Source: Pseudomonas cremoris
GTDB taxonomy: Bacteria; Pseudomonadota; Gammaproteobacteria; Pseudomonadales; Pseudomonadaceae
Direction: 5' to 3'
NCBI RefSeq assembly: GCF_014230465.1
Contig: NZ_JAAXCY010000006.1
Location: forward strand, 368,822-432,821
Length of the DNA: 64,000 nt
Below, in pieces: positions 17,436 through 25,881 of the stretch (its first letter is position 1; each line of letters starts with the position of its first letter). Both the position numbers and the translations under genes were made by a program. The notes under the pieces are model-generated. The model ran no database searches. It was not told the DNA's origin and worked only from the letters and a program-made list of their open reading frames with translations.

Positions 17436-17532
17436 GGCCGGAAAATCCAGGATCGGGAGCGCAGCCGGGGAAAAGTGTGGCTGCCAAGGTCGTGCAGTGT
17501 ACAGGACTGAGCCCGGCAACGTGCCGCAACGG

Positions 17533-17562
17533 TTTATTGTGTCGTGCAGATGGCTCTATAGT
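17533..17562 (+). promoter_or_regulatory. Probable promoter of argE
   Basis: A -10 candidate TATAGT at 17557-17562 lies about 31 bases before the argE start; TTTATT (17533-17538) is a weak -35 at 18 bp spacing. Seen by eye only. Confidence 0.35.
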
Positions 17563-17593
17563 GGGGCTCATCCGGGAAGTTGAGAGACCGCGC

Positions 17594-18742
17594 ATGCCGT
17601 TACCGTCCATGAAAGAGCAGTTCGCCGCGCTGATTGCCGCGCCATCGGTCAGTTGCACCCAAGCGTCTCTCGACCAGAGCAACCGCCCGGTGATCGATTT
17701 GCTCGCCGGCTGGCTGGGAGATCTGGGTTTCGCCATCGACATCCAGCAAGTCAGCCCCGGCAAGTTCAACCTGTTGGCCAGCTTCGGCAGCGGTCCCGGC
17801 GGCTTGGTGCTGGCCGGTCACAGCGACACCGTCCCGTATGATGCGGCGCTGTGGAAGACCGATCCGCTCAAGCTGACGGAAGTCGACGGCCGCTGGGTAG
17901 GATTGGGTAGTTGCGACATGAAGGGCTTTTTCGCGCTGGCCATTGAAGCCGTGTTGCCGCTGCTGGACCAGCCGTTCAAGCAGCCGCTGCTGATCCTTGC
18001 CACCTGCGATGAAGAAAGCTCCATGTCCGGCGCCCGTGCGCTGGCCGAGGCGGGGCGCCCGCTGGGTCGTGCGGCAGTGATTGGCGAGCCGACGGGCCTC
18101 AAGCCGATCCGCCTGCATAAAGGCGTGATGATGGAGCGCATCGATATCCTTGGCCAAAGCGGCCATTCGTCAGACCCAAGCCTGGGCCACAGCGCCCTCG
18201 AAGCCATGCACGATGCCATCGGCGAACTGCGTGGCCTGCGCCTGGCTTGGCAGCGCGAATACCGTAACCCGCAATTCAGCGTGCCGCAGCCTACGATGAA
18301 CTTCGGTTGTATTCATGGCGGCGACAACCCCAACCGCATCTGCGGCCAGTGTTCGCTGGAGTTCGACCTGCGGCCGTTGCCGGGCATGGACCCCCAGGTG
18401 CTGCGCGATGCCATTCGGCAGAAGCTGCAACCCTTGGCCGAGCGCCATCAGGTCAAGATCGACTACGCGCCGTTGTTTCCCGAAGTACCGCCGTTTGAGC
18501 AGCCCGAAGACGCCGAGTTGGTGAGGGTTGCGGAACGATTGACCGGTCATCGTGCCGAAGCAGTAGCGTTCGGCACCGAAGCGCCTTATCTTCAGCGCCT
18601 TGGTTGTGAAACCCTGGTGCTCGGCCCCGGCGATATTGCCTGCGCCCATCAGCCGGGCGAGTACCTCGAAATGTCACGCTTGACGCCTACAGTGCGTCTA
18701 TTGCGAGAACTGATCGAACATTACTGCCTGAAACCTGCATAA
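17594..18742 (+). CDS. argE: Acetylornithine deacetylase
   Basis: A 382-residue cytoplasmic M20 metallohydrolase that removes acetate from N2-acetylornithine in arginine synthesis. Zinc-site segments are visible: LAGHSDTVPYD near residue 75, GSCDMKGFFAL near 112, the general base pair in ATCDEESSMSG near 137, and GEPTGLKPI; the dimerisation domain is about 180-295. LGPGDIACAHQPGEYLE supplies the last metal histidine. ATG 17594 is preceded by GAGAGACCGC and matches family lengths; a longer frame from 17477 overlaps the promoter. argA follows 135 bp later, so two arginine genes are side by side. Confidence 0.92.
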   Translation: MPLPSMKEQFAALIAAPSVSCTQASLDQSNRPVIDLLAGWLGDLGFAIDIQQVSPGKFNLLASFGSGPGGLVLAGHSDTVPYDAALWKTDPLKLTEVDGRWVGLGSCDMKGFFALAIEAVLPLLDQPFKQPLLILATCDEESSMSGARALAEAGRPLGRAAVIGEPTGLKPIRLHKGVMMERIDILGQSGHSSDPSLGHSALEAMHDAIGELRGLRLAWQREYRNPQFSVPQPTMNFGCIHGGDNPNRICGQCSLEFDLRPLPGMDPQVLRDAIRQKLQPLAERHQVKIDYAPLFPEVPPFEQPEDAELVRVAERLTGHRAEAVAFGTEAPYLQRLGCETLVLGPGDIACAHQPGEYLEMSRLTPTVRLLRELIEHYCLKPA

Positions 18743-18781
18743 ATTAACCCCTGCCTGTTCGTACATAGAAGGAGAGCGAGC

Positions 18782-18808
18782 GTGTCGCCAAGCCTGTTCC
18801 GACGATAA
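18782..18808 (+). CDS. Possible eight-residue leader peptide upstream of argA (MSPSLFRR)
   Basis: A GTG codon seven bases after a strong GAAGGAG ribosome-binding site (18768-18774) opens a frame of eight codons, GTG TCG CCA AGC CTG TTC and then CGA CGA TAA. The last two codons are both arginine CGA, a codon little used in this window compared with CGC/CGT. It lies 70 bases before argA, the first enzyme of arginine synthesis, and a weak terminator-like hairpin follows. Too short to be judged by coding statistics. Could be chance; function is inference. Confidence 0.4.
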   Translation: MSPSLFRR

Positions 18809-18812
18809 CCAT

Positions 18813-18862
18813 CAGCCCGCTGTGCGTTTTCACGATTCATCCTTTTTCGGCTGCTTTTTATT
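18813..18862 (+). promoter_or_regulatory. Weak attenuator-like hairpin before argA
   Basis: CAGCCCG (18813-18819) can pair with CGGCTG (18848-18853) with one bulged C, with an inner GTG/CAC pair, and CTTTTTATT follows directly. It stands between the Arg-Arg mini-ORF and the argA start. The stem is short and the loop long, so as a terminator it would be inefficient. Confidence 0.3.
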
Positions 18863-18877
18863 ACAGGCCCAGGTGTT

Positions 18878-20179
18878 ATGCCCGAATACGTCAATTGGCT
18901 TCGTCACGCTTCCCCTTACATCAACGCTCACCGGGACTGCACCTTCGTGGTCATGCTGCCCGGCGACGGTGTGGAACATCCCAACTTCGGCAATATCGTC
19001 CACGACTTGGTGCTGCTCCACAGCCTGGGCGTGCGGCTGGTGCTGGTGCACGGTTCGCGCCCGCAGATCGAAGCGCGTCTTGAAGCGCGTGGCCTGGTCC
19101 CGGCTTACCACGAAGGCTTGCGCATCACCGATGCGCCGACCCTTGAATGTGTGATCGATGCGGTGGGCCATCTGCGTATCGCCATCGAAGCGCGCCTGTC
19201 CATGGATATGGCCTCGTCGCCGATGCAGGGTTCGCGCCTGCGGGTGGCCAGCGGCAACCTGGTGACTGCGCGCCCGATTGGTGTGCTTGAGGGCGTGGAT
19301 TATCACCACACCGGCGAAGTGCGCCGTGTCGACCGCAAGGGCATCAACCGCTTGCTGGACGAGCGCTCCATCGTGCTGCTGTCGCCGCTGGGCTACTCGC
19401 CGACCGGTGAAATTTTCAACCTGGCCTGCGAAGACGTCGCTACCCGTGCCGCCATCGACCTGGGTGCCGACAAGTTGCTGCTGTTTGGCGCTGACATGGG
19501 CCTTATCGATGAGCACGGCCGCCTGGTGCGTGAGTTGCGTCCACAACAAGTGCCGGCGCACCTGCAACGCCTTGGCAAAAGCAACTACCAGGCCGAACTG
19601 CTCGATGCGGCCGCCGAGGCCTGCCGTGGCGGAGTAGGGCGCAGTCATATCGTTAGCTACGCCGAAGATGGCGCCTTGCTCACCGAGCTGTTCACCCGGG
19701 ACGGCGGCGGTACGCTGGTGGCCCAAGAGCAATTCGAGTTGGTGCGCGAAGCGGCGATTGAAGACGTGGGCGGCTTGCTGGACCTGATCAGCCCGTTGGA
19801 AGAGCAGGGCATTCTGGTGCGCCGTTCGCGGGAAGTGCTGGAGCGCGAGATCGAGCAGTTCAGCGTGGTAGAGCGCGAAGGCATGATCATCGCCTGTGCG
19901 GCGCTGTACCAGATCGCGGATTCGGATGCGGGCGAGCTGGCGTGCCTGGCGGTGAATCCCGAGTACCGCCATGGCGGGCGCGGGGATGAGTTGCTGGAGC
20001 GCATCGAAACCCGTGCGCGGGCGCAGGGTTTGAAGACGTTGTTCGTCCTTACCACGCGTACCGCCCATTGGTTCCGCGAACGCGGCTTTGTGCCGAGCAG
20101 CGTGGATCGCCTACCGTCGGCGCGGGCGTCGCTATACAACTATCAGCGCAATTCGAAAATTTTCGAGAAGGCCCTGTGA
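18878..20179 (+). CDS. argA: Amino-acid N-acetyltransferase (N-acetylglutamate synthase)
   Basis: A 433-residue cytoplasmic enzyme that acetylates glutamate in the first step of arginine synthesis. The N-terminal amino-acid-kinase-like domain (about residues 1-290: LHSLGVRLVLVHGSRPQIEA, RRVDRKGINRLLDERSIVLL) binds the feedback inhibitor arginine in this family. The C-terminal GNAT domain (about 295-430) has ELACLAVNPEYRHGGRGDEL, the acetyl-CoA motif A, and LTTRTAHWFRERGFVP. Length matches E. coli ArgA (443). The ATG at 18878 fits the N-terminus EYVNWLRHASPYINAHR. A REPIN and a convergent tauA gene follow. Confidence 0.95.
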   Translation: MPEYVNWLRHASPYINAHRDCTFVVMLPGDGVEHPNFGNIVHDLVLLHSLGVRLVLVHGSRPQIEARLEARGLVPAYHEGLRITDAPTLECVIDAVGHLRIAIEARLSMDMASSPMQGSRLRVASGNLVTARPIGVLEGVDYHHTGEVRRVDRKGINRLLDERSIVLLSPLGYSPTGEIFNLACEDVATRAAIDLGADKLLLFGADMGLIDEHGRLVRELRPQQVPAHLQRLGKSNYQAELLDAAAEACRGGVGRSHIVSYAEDGALLTELFTRDGGGTLVAQEQFELVREAAIEDVGGLLDLISPLEEQGILVRRSREVLEREIEQFSVVEREGMIIACAALYQIADSDAGELACLAVNPEYRHGGRGDELLERIETRARAQGLKTLFVLTTRTAHWFRERGFVPSSVDRLPSARASLYNYQRNSKIFEKAL

Positions 20180-20209
20180 GTCGGGCCTAAAAATACACGC
20201 GGTCTAAAA

Positions 20210-20298
20210 TGTGGGAGCGGGCTTGCTCGCGAAGGCGTCGTGTCAGTCAATACATGTGTTACTGACACACCGCCTTCGCGAGCAAGCCCGCTCCCACA
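20210..20298. repeat. REPIN between convergent argA and tauA
   Basis: Inverted pair TGTGGGAGCGGGCTTGCTCG ... AGCAAGCCCGCTCCCACA with paired inner arms GGCGTCGTGTCAGT and ACTGACACACCGCC. Placed between two converging stop codons, where it may serve both genes as a transcription end. Confidence 0.9.
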
Positions 20299-20309
20299 TT
20301 GGATTGCGT

Positions 20310-21296
20310 TTAGTCTCGGGCAAATTTGTCCGTCACATAAGCCGAATAATCCGGCAGCACCGTTTCAACCTTCCCCTGCTCCTTCAAGAACTTCGCCGTC
20401 TCCCCAATCGCCTTCGCGGTGCCCCCTTTAAGCAGCGCATCGGTTTGCTGCGCCTGGGCATCCGGGAACGTGGTGCCAGCCAGCAGTTCGGGAATGTCCG
20501 CAGCATTTGAACCTGTCAATTTGGCGATTTTTTGCACCGGTTCAGAATCCACTGTCCAGCCGTCTTTATGGGCGGCGTATTCAGCGAAGGCGTCCAGCGT
20601 GACCTTGGCAAACTTGGCCACTACGTCAGGATGTTTTTCCGCGAAGTCCTTGCGTGCCACCCACACCTCGAACGTGGGCGCGCCCCACTGACCCACCTGG
20701 GCCGCGTCTGTCAGGGTTTTTCCGGTCTTGCGGATTTCGCCAAGCGCGGGCGACCACACGAACGCGCCGTCGATATCGCCACGTTTCCACGCGGCAGCAA
20801 TTTCGGCGGGTTGCAGGTTCACCACTTTGACTTTTTTGCTGTCCAGGCCCCAATGCTTCAAGGCGCCGAGCAGGCTGTAATGAGAGGTCGAAACGAAAGG
20901 TGTGGCGATGGTCTTGCCAATCAGGTCTTCGGGTTTGTCGATGCCGCTGCCGTTGCGCACCACCAATGCTTCAGAAGCATTGATCTGCGCCGATACGATA
21001 AACGCCACGATCGGTAGATTGCGCGAAGCCGCTGCTGCCAGAGGGCTGGAGCCGAGATTGCCGATCTGCACGTCGCCGGAGGCGATAGCCGTTACGACTT
21101 CTGGCCCACTGTTGAATCGACGCCAGGCAATTTTCTCGCCAATCGCCTTTTCATAGAGGCCGTCGGCCTGGGGAACCTTGCTTGGATCGATGCCGGTTTG
21201 GTAGCCGATAGTTAAATCGGCCGCTTTGACACCAAAAGAAAGTATTAGTGACACAAAAACTGTAACAAATTGACGGGAGGATGTGCCTTTGGCCAT
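20310..21296 (-). CDS. Taurine/sulfonate ABC transporter, periplasmic binding protein (TauA-like)
   Basis: A 328-residue exported binding protein. A signal peptide covers about residues 1-25 (FVTVFVSLILSFGVKA, then ADLTIGYQ). The mature start LTIGYQTGIDPSKVPQADGL and the motifs GDVQIGNLGSSPLAAAASR, VKVVNLQPAEIAAAWKRGDI and GAFVWSPALGEI follow TauA, which delivers taurine to its permease. Length is standard. The genes normally with it, tauB, tauC and tauD, are absent: downstream is a REPIN and convergent argA. It may serve a transporter encoded elsewhere, or the neighbouring ssu system. Sulfur-starvation control is expected but no site was proven. Confidence 0.88.
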   Translation of the reverse strand: MAKGTSSRQFVTVFVSLILSFGVKAADLTIGYQTGIDPSKVPQADGLYEKAIGEKIAWRRFNSGPEVVTAIASGDVQIGNLGSSPLAAAASRNLPIVAFIVSAQINASEALVVRNGSGIDKPEDLIGKTIATPFVSTSHYSLLGALKHWGLDSKKVKVVNLQPAEIAAAWKRGDIDGAFVWSPALGEIRKTGKTLTDAAQVGQWGAPTFEVWVARKDFAEKHPDVVAKFAKVTLDAFAEYAAHKDGWTVDSEPVQKIAKLTGSNAADIPELLAGTTFPDAQAQQTDALLKGGTAKAIGETAKFLKEQGKVETVLPDYSAYVTDKFARD

Positions 21297-21669
21297 GATG
21301 GCGTCGCCTTTTTGATCGTGGGTGACGTGTGAAACCCTACGGCCACACTAATCGATCTAAAAAAGCGCTAACAAATACCCTTTAGGCATTAGCTTATGGA
21401 GCGGTTTGTCCCCCCCCCGGACCTTCCCGCCTCATGGAAAGTCTTATGCCTAAATCGTATGAAAAAGAATGAAACAATTCTTTTTGGGTGTATGAAAAAC
21501 TCATTACCCTGCAGGGACCAAATTAACTGCGATTAGACGAAGGTAGTAGACACACAAGGTTACGATTGACTTGGTAGTCACTATCCGGTGCTAATCGCGC
21601 ATCTGTGGATCAAGGGCGTCAGACCCGAGACCAAAGAAATACAAAAATTAGAAATGAGAGGAGCGGTAC
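21297..21669. promoter_or_regulatory. Divergent control region between tauA and the porin gene
   Basis: No ORF of merit. It holds a run of nine C (21410-21418), an AT-rich stretch (21355-21395) upstream of tauA, the inverted repeat TGACT-TGGT-AGTCA (21567-21580), and a longer-range pair GCGATTAG (21529-21536) with CTAATCGC (21591-21598) that could fold the porin leader. A purine-rich GAGAGGAG ribosome-binding site (21655-21662) precedes the porin ATG. Confidence 0.55.
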
Positions 21670-23031
21670 ATGAAGAAGTCAACATTGGCGCTGGCTGTGG
21701 CTGTCGCTGGCATTGCCCAACAGGTCAGCGCTGCTGGTTTTATCGAAGACAGCAAAGCCACCCTGGGTCTGCGTAACTTTTACATCAACACTGATAACCG
21801 TGATGGTCACCGCGGCACATCCAACTCGGCTAGCAAAAACGCCGAGTGGGGCCAAGGCTTCGACCTGCGTTTCATCTCGGGTTACACCCAAGGTACTGTC
21901 CAGTTTGGTGTTGATGCGATCGGCCTTTACGGCGTACGCCTCGATTCCAGCCATGCAGAACACGGTAACTACACTGGCACCGCTTCCGGTGGCACCGTGT
22001 TCCCAAGCGATGGCAACACTGCGGTCAATGATTTCGCCAGCCTGGGCGTGACCGGTAAGGTCAAGATCTCCCAAACCGAACTGAAGCTGGGCACCCTGCA
22101 GCCTAAGCTGCCGGTTATCGTGACCAACGATGGTCGTCTGCTGCCACAAACCTTCCAAGGCGGCCAGATCACCACCAACGACATCAAGGATTTGACACTG
22201 GTTGCCGGCCAGATCGAAAAAGCCAAGGGTCGTAACTCCAGCAACAACGAAAACCTGTCGATTGCTAGCGCAAACGCCAGCTCGAACTACAGCGCTGGCA
22301 AGTTCAGCAACAAGTTCTACTACGCCGGTGGTGACTACAAGCTGACCAAAGACCTGACTGCCCAGTACTACTACGGCAATCTGGAAGACTTCTACAAGCA
22401 GCACTTCCTGGGCCTGACCCACAACTGGGCAATCGGCCCAGGTGTATTGAAGTCTGACCTGCGTTATTTCAACAGCTCTGACGACGGTAAAAACGGCAAC
22501 ACCGCTGCTTACTACACCAGTGGTAACTACCAGGGTTTTGCATCAGGCAGGGGTAAGGTTGATAACAACCTGTACAGCGGCCTGTTCCTGTACACCGTTG
22601 CCGGTCACACCTTTGGTGGTGGTTACCAGGTGAGCAATGGCAGCAGCGACTTCCCTTGGTTGAACCAGGGCGACGGTTCGTCGGCTTACATCACTACCGA
22701 CATGCAAATCCAGAAGTTCGCCCGTGCTGGCGAGCGCACCTGGCAAGCACGTTACGCTTACGATTTCGCTAAAGTCGGCGTACCTGGCCTGACTGCCGGT
22801 GTTGTTTACCTCAAAGGTACCGACATCGACACCGTCACCTCCACCCGTGCTGAGCTGACCGGTCAATCCGAGTGGGAACGTGACATCACTGTTGCCTACG
22901 TAATCCCGGAAGGCCCGCTGAAAAACCTCGGTGTTGCCTGGAAAAACGCTATGTGGCGTACCGACCTGGCGAACACCCGTTCCCAGGACGAAAACCGCCT
23001 GATCGTCAGCTACTCGCTGCCACTGTTCTAG
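21670..23031 (+). CDS. OprD-family outer-membrane porin (OprE-like)
   Basis: A 453-residue outer-membrane beta-barrel for uptake of small solutes. A signal peptide covers residues 1-21 (KKSTLALAVAVAGIAQQVSA), then AGFIEDSKATLGLRNFYINT, the shared start of the OprD family. RDGHRGTSNSASKNAEWGQG, FKDLTLVAGQ-like NDIKDLTLVAGQIEK, and a C-terminus ending in LPLF with terminal phenylalanine for barrel assembly are all present. The N-terminus most resembles OprE/OprQ types, but the subfamily substrate cannot be told from sequence by eye. Between tauA and lsfA-ssu it may serve sulfonate entry; that is inference. A clear terminator follows. Confidence 0.9.
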   Translation: MKKSTLALAVAVAGIAQQVSAAGFIEDSKATLGLRNFYINTDNRDGHRGTSNSASKNAEWGQGFDLRFISGYTQGTVQFGVDAIGLYGVRLDSSHAEHGNYTGTASGGTVFPSDGNTAVNDFASLGVTGKVKISQTELKLGTLQPKLPVIVTNDGRLLPQTFQGGQITTNDIKDLTLVAGQIEKAKGRNSSNNENLSIASANASSNYSAGKFSNKFYYAGGDYKLTKDLTAQYYYGNLEDFYKQHFLGLTHNWAIGPGVLKSDLRYFNSSDDGKNGNTAAYYTSGNYQGFASGRGKVDNNLYSGLFLYTVAGHTFGGGYQVSNGSSDFPWLNQGDGSSAYITTDMQIQKFARAGERTWQARYAYDFAKVGVPGLTAGVVYLKGTDIDTVTSTRAELTGQSEWERDITVAYVIPEGPLKNLGVAWKNAMWRTDLANTRSQDENRLIVSYSLPLF

Positions 23032-23056
23032 TAGCGTGAAGCTGTTGTAAGTCTGT

Positions 23057-23093
23057 AAAACCTTGCCCGGCCTTTGCCGGGCAAGGTTGCTTT
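23057..23093 (+). terminator. Intrinsic terminator of the porin gene
   Basis: ACCTTGCCCGG, a CCTTT loop, then CCGGGCAAGGTTGCTTTACTTT. The eleven-base stem is perfect; the following T tract is interrupted. It lies 26 bases after the stop. Confidence 0.85.
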
Positions 23094-23241
23094 ACTTTCA
23101 AGTCGGGCTAAACCCCCGCAAGCCCTTCCTGAATCCCTCTTGTACAGCGTCTCAAGGCCTTCTCGAACCTTGAAGCGGATGTTGCTCCTCGCCCGCTGCG
23201 GCGTCCAATGAACAGATTTTTAATATTCCTTTATAGTCTAG

Positions 23242-23257
23242 ATAAATCGATATTTAT
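23242..23257 (+). promoter_or_regulatory. Candidate operator upstream of lsfA
   Basis: ATAAAT-CGAT-ATTTAT, perfect six-base arms around four bases, in a strongly AT-rich stretch (23218-23275) that stands out from the GC-rich surroundings. CysB-type activators of sulfonate genes bind AT-rich repeats; assignment to CysB is inference. Confidence 0.4.
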
Positions 23258-23321
23258 TCTTTTTAAATAAACTCCAATGCATGCACAGTAGGCTCCATAA
23301 GCACTCACCAGGAGCCACACC

Positions 23322-23960
23322 ATGAGCCTAAGACTGGGCGACATCGCCCCCGACTTCGAACAGGATTCCAGCGCCGGCAAGATTCGTTTCCACGAATGGT
23401 TGGGCGATAGCTGGGGTGTGTTGTTTTCTCACCCGGCGGACTTCACCCCGGTGTGCACCACGGAGCTGGGTTTTACCGCCAAGCTCAAGGACGAATTCGC
23501 CCAGCGCGGCGTCAAGGCCATCGCGCTGTCGGTAGACCCCGTGGACTCGCACCACAAGTGGATCGAAGACATCAACGAAACCCAGAACACAATCGTCAAC
23601 TTCCCGATCCTGGCCGATGCCGATCGTAAAGTGTCGGACCTCTACGACCTGATCCACCCGAACGCCAATGACACCCTCACCGTGCGCTCGTTGTTCGTGA
23701 TCGACCCGAACAAAAAGATTCGCCTGACCATCACCTACCCGGCCAGCACCGGCCGTAACTTCCACGAAATCCTGCGTGTGATTGATTCGTTGCAGTTGAC
23801 CGACAACTACAAAGTCGCCACGCCCGCCAACTGGCAGGACGGTGATGAAGTGGTGATCGTGCCGTCGCTCAAGGACGAGGAAGAGATCAAGAAGCGCTTT
23901 CCCAAAGGTTACCGCGCAGTGAAGCCGTACCTGCGCCTGACCCCGCAGCCAAACCGCTGA
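23322..23960 (+). CDS. lsfA: 1-Cys peroxiredoxin LsfA
   Basis: A 212-residue cytoplasmic thiol peroxidase of the Prx6 group. The peroxidatic cysteine is C45 in HPADFTPVCTTELGF; there is no conserved resolving cysteine in the C-terminal part, as expected for 1-Cys enzymes. RSLFVIDPNKKIRLTITYPA and the C-terminal FPKGYRAVKPYLRLTP arm are typical. In Pseudomonas LsfA is induced by sulfate starvation and lies with ssu genes, as here: ssuE starts 239 bp downstream. It probably protects against oxidants formed by reduced flavin during desulfonation. A good terminator separates it from ssuE, so expression is independent. Confidence 0.93.
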   Translation: MSLRLGDIAPDFEQDSSAGKIRFHEWLGDSWGVLFSHPADFTPVCTTELGFTAKLKDEFAQRGVKAIALSVDPVDSHHKWIEDINETQNTIVNFPILADADRKVSDLYDLIHPNANDTLTVRSLFVIDPNKKIRLTITYPASTGRNFHEILRVIDSLQLTDNYKVATPANWQDGDEVVIVPSLKDEEEIKKRFPKGYRAVKPYLRLTPQPNR

Positions 23961-24021
23961 TACCGTCATTACAGGCAACACAAAATTTGAGTAGGACCCG
24001 TCTCACAATGCAGGGGTTTTC

Positions 24022-24048
24022 AGGCCGTTTTCACGGCCTTTTTTTTCG
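24022..24048 (+). terminator. Intrinsic terminator of lsfA
   Basis: AGGCCGT-TTTC-ACGGCCT followed by TTTTTTT. Strong textbook form, 60 bases after the lsfA stop. Confidence 0.92.
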
Positions 24049-24055
24049 CCTGGCG

Positions 24056-24130
24056 ATTAATAAGCCTTATATGCATTTAAAGAATAAACACATGAAAAAA
24101 TGAGATTTAAAGATATATAAATCAACTGAT
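24056..24130 (+). promoter_or_regulatory. AT-rich promoter region of the ssu operon
   Basis: A 75-bp AT-rich block with ATAAG-C-CTTAT (24060-24070) and repeated TTTAAAGA (24077-24084 and 24106-24113), between the lsfA terminator and ssuE. It is a plausible CysB-activated promoter by comparison with other sulfonate operons; no consensus -35 is evident. Confidence 0.4.
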
Positions 24131-24198
24131 ATGGTCTGTTCCATCTTGGCGCCATCGCCACACAGCGAACCGCCGGCACTTGCTCAAGGAATTCCTGC

Positions 24199-24792
24199 AT
24201 GTTGGTCGTAACACTTGGAGGCAGTCCCAGCCAGCGCTCCCGCTCCGGGGTCCTGCTGGAAAAAACCCGTCAGTGGCTGCAAGACAAAGGTGTGGAAGTG
24301 GTGAGTTACCAGATACGGGACTTCCCGGCTGAAGACTTGCTGCATGCACGCTTTGACAGCCCCAAGGTCATTGACCTGTTGCAGCAAGTGGCCAACGCCG
24401 ATGGCCTGGTGATCGCTACGCCGGTGTACAAGGCCTCGTTCTCCGGTGCACTGAAGACCGTGCTGGACCTGCTGCCCGAACGCGCCCTGGCCCACAAGAT
24501 CGTCTTGCCGATGGCCACTGGCGGCAGCATCGCCCACATGCTGGCGGTGGACTACGCCTTGAAACCGGTGTTGTCGGCCTTGAAAGCCCAGGAATTGCTC
24601 CACGGCATCTTTGCCGAAGACAGCCAGATCGCTTACGCCGAAGGCAGTGCCCAGGCGCAATTGGTGCCGGTACTTGAACACCGTTTACACGAGGCCCTGG
24701 AGACGCTGTACGGCGCCATGGCCCGCCGTCCTAAACCGCTGGACCCCCATGTGTTGAATGAACGTTTGTTGAGTGCTCGCTGGAGCATTTGA
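24199..24792 (+). CDS. ssuE: NADPH-dependent FMN reductase of sulfonate desulfonation
   Basis: A 197-residue flavodoxin-like reductase that supplies FMNH2 to SsuD. The FMN phosphate loop is in [20 protein letters not shown] at residues 5-24, and [20 protein letters not shown] with the PxYK motif binds the isoalloxazine ring. [20 protein letters not shown] follows as in the family. Length matches SsuE (191 in E. coli). First gene of ssuE-A-D-C-B-F, all on the plus strand with short gaps. AAGGA precedes the ATG at suitable distance. Confidence 0.93.
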   Translation: MLVVTLGGSPSQRSRSGVLLEKTRQWLQDKGVEVVSYQIRDFPAEDLLHARFDSPKVIDLLQQVANADGLVIATPVYKASFSGALKTVLDLLPERALAHKIVLPMATGGSIAHMLAVDYALKPVLSALKAQELLHGIFAEDSQIAYAEGSAQAQLVPVLEHRLHEALETLYGAMARRPKPLDPHVLNERLLSARWSI

Positions 24793-24887
24793 GCCTTACC
24801 GTTTTGTAGAAGCACTCACCTTACTCAGCCGCCAACGGCCAAGCAGGTGCAGCCAACCCCCTTATCGCACTATGTGGAGAGAGCGCC

Positions 24888-25856
24888 ATGCGCACTGTCA
24901 TCTTGCGTCGTGGTCTGGTCGCACTGTTTGCTGCGGCTGTGTCCTTCGGCGCCATTGTTCAAGCCCAAGCCGCCGAGACCCTGCGGATCGGTTATCAGAA
25001 ATACGGCACCCTGGTGCTGCTCAAGGCCAAGGGCACGCTTGAAAAGCGCCTGGCCGCCCAAGGCGTGAACGTGCAGTGGACCGAGTTCCCTGGCGGCCCG
25101 CAATTGCTTGAAGGCCTGAACGTCGGCTCCATCGACTTCGGTGTCACCGGCGAGACGCCACCTGTGTTCGCCCAGGCTGCCGGCGCCGATCTGCTCTACG
25201 TCGCCTACGAGCCGCCGGCACCCACCAGCGAAGCGATCCTGGTGCCGAAAGACTCGCCGATCAAATCCGTGGCCGAGCTCAAGGGCAAGAAAGTCGTGCT
25301 CAACAAAGGCTCCAACGTTCACTACCTGCTGGTGCGTGCGCTGGAAGATGCCGGCCTGAAATACACCGACATCCAGACGGTGTTCCTGCCGCCCGCCGAT
25401 GCCCGTGCCGCGTTTGAACGTGGCAGCGTGGACGCGTGGGTGATCTGGGACCCGTACCAGGCCGCCGCCGAGAAACAACTGCAAGCCCGCACCCTGCGTG
25501 ACGGTACTGGTATCGCCGACAACCATCAGTTCTACCTGGCCACCAAGCCCTACGCCGAAAAACACCCGGAAGTGATCAAGGCGCTGGTGGAAGAAGTGCG
25601 CGCTGTGGGCGAGTGGTCCAAGGCCAACCCCCAGGAAGTCACCGAACAAGTTGCTCCGCTGCTCGGCCTGCCAGCTGACATCACCCTGACCTCGGTGAAA
25701 CGCCAAGGCTACGGCGCGCTGTTCCTGACCCCGGAAGTGATCGCCGCCCAGCAAAAAATCGCTGACACCTTCTACCAACTCAAATTGATCCCCAAACCCT
25801 TGAGCATCAGGGACGTGATCTGGACTCCACCCGCCGCCGTTGCCAAAGCGCCGTAA
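24888..25856 (+). CDS. ssuA: Aliphatic sulfonate ABC transporter, periplasmic binding protein
   Basis: A 322-residue exported protein with a signal peptide (about residues 1-27, ending [10 protein letters not shown]). Mature features [53 protein letters not shown], and [14 protein letters not shown] match SsuA. It captures alkanesulfonates for SsuBC. The gap from ssuE is 95 bp, the longest in the operon, with GGAGAGAGCGCC before the ATG. Confidence 0.93.
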   Translation: MRTVILRRGLVALFAAAVSFGAIVQAQAAETLRIGYQKYGTLVLLKAKGTLEKRLAAQGVNVQWTEFPGGPQLLEGLNVGSIDFGVTGETPPVFAQAAGADLLYVAYEPPAPTSEAILVPKDSPIKSVAELKGKKVVLNKGSNVHYLLVRALEDAGLKYTDIQTVFLPPADARAAFERGSVDAWVIWDPYQAAAEKQLQARTLRDGTGIADNHQFYLATKPYAEKHPEVIKALVEEVRAVGEWSKANPQEVTEQVAPLLGLPADITLTSVKRQGYGALFLTPEVIAAQQKIADTFYQLKLIPKPLSIRDVIWTPPAAVAKAP

Positions 25857-25881
25857 TCCGACTTCTTCAGGAGACAACTCC

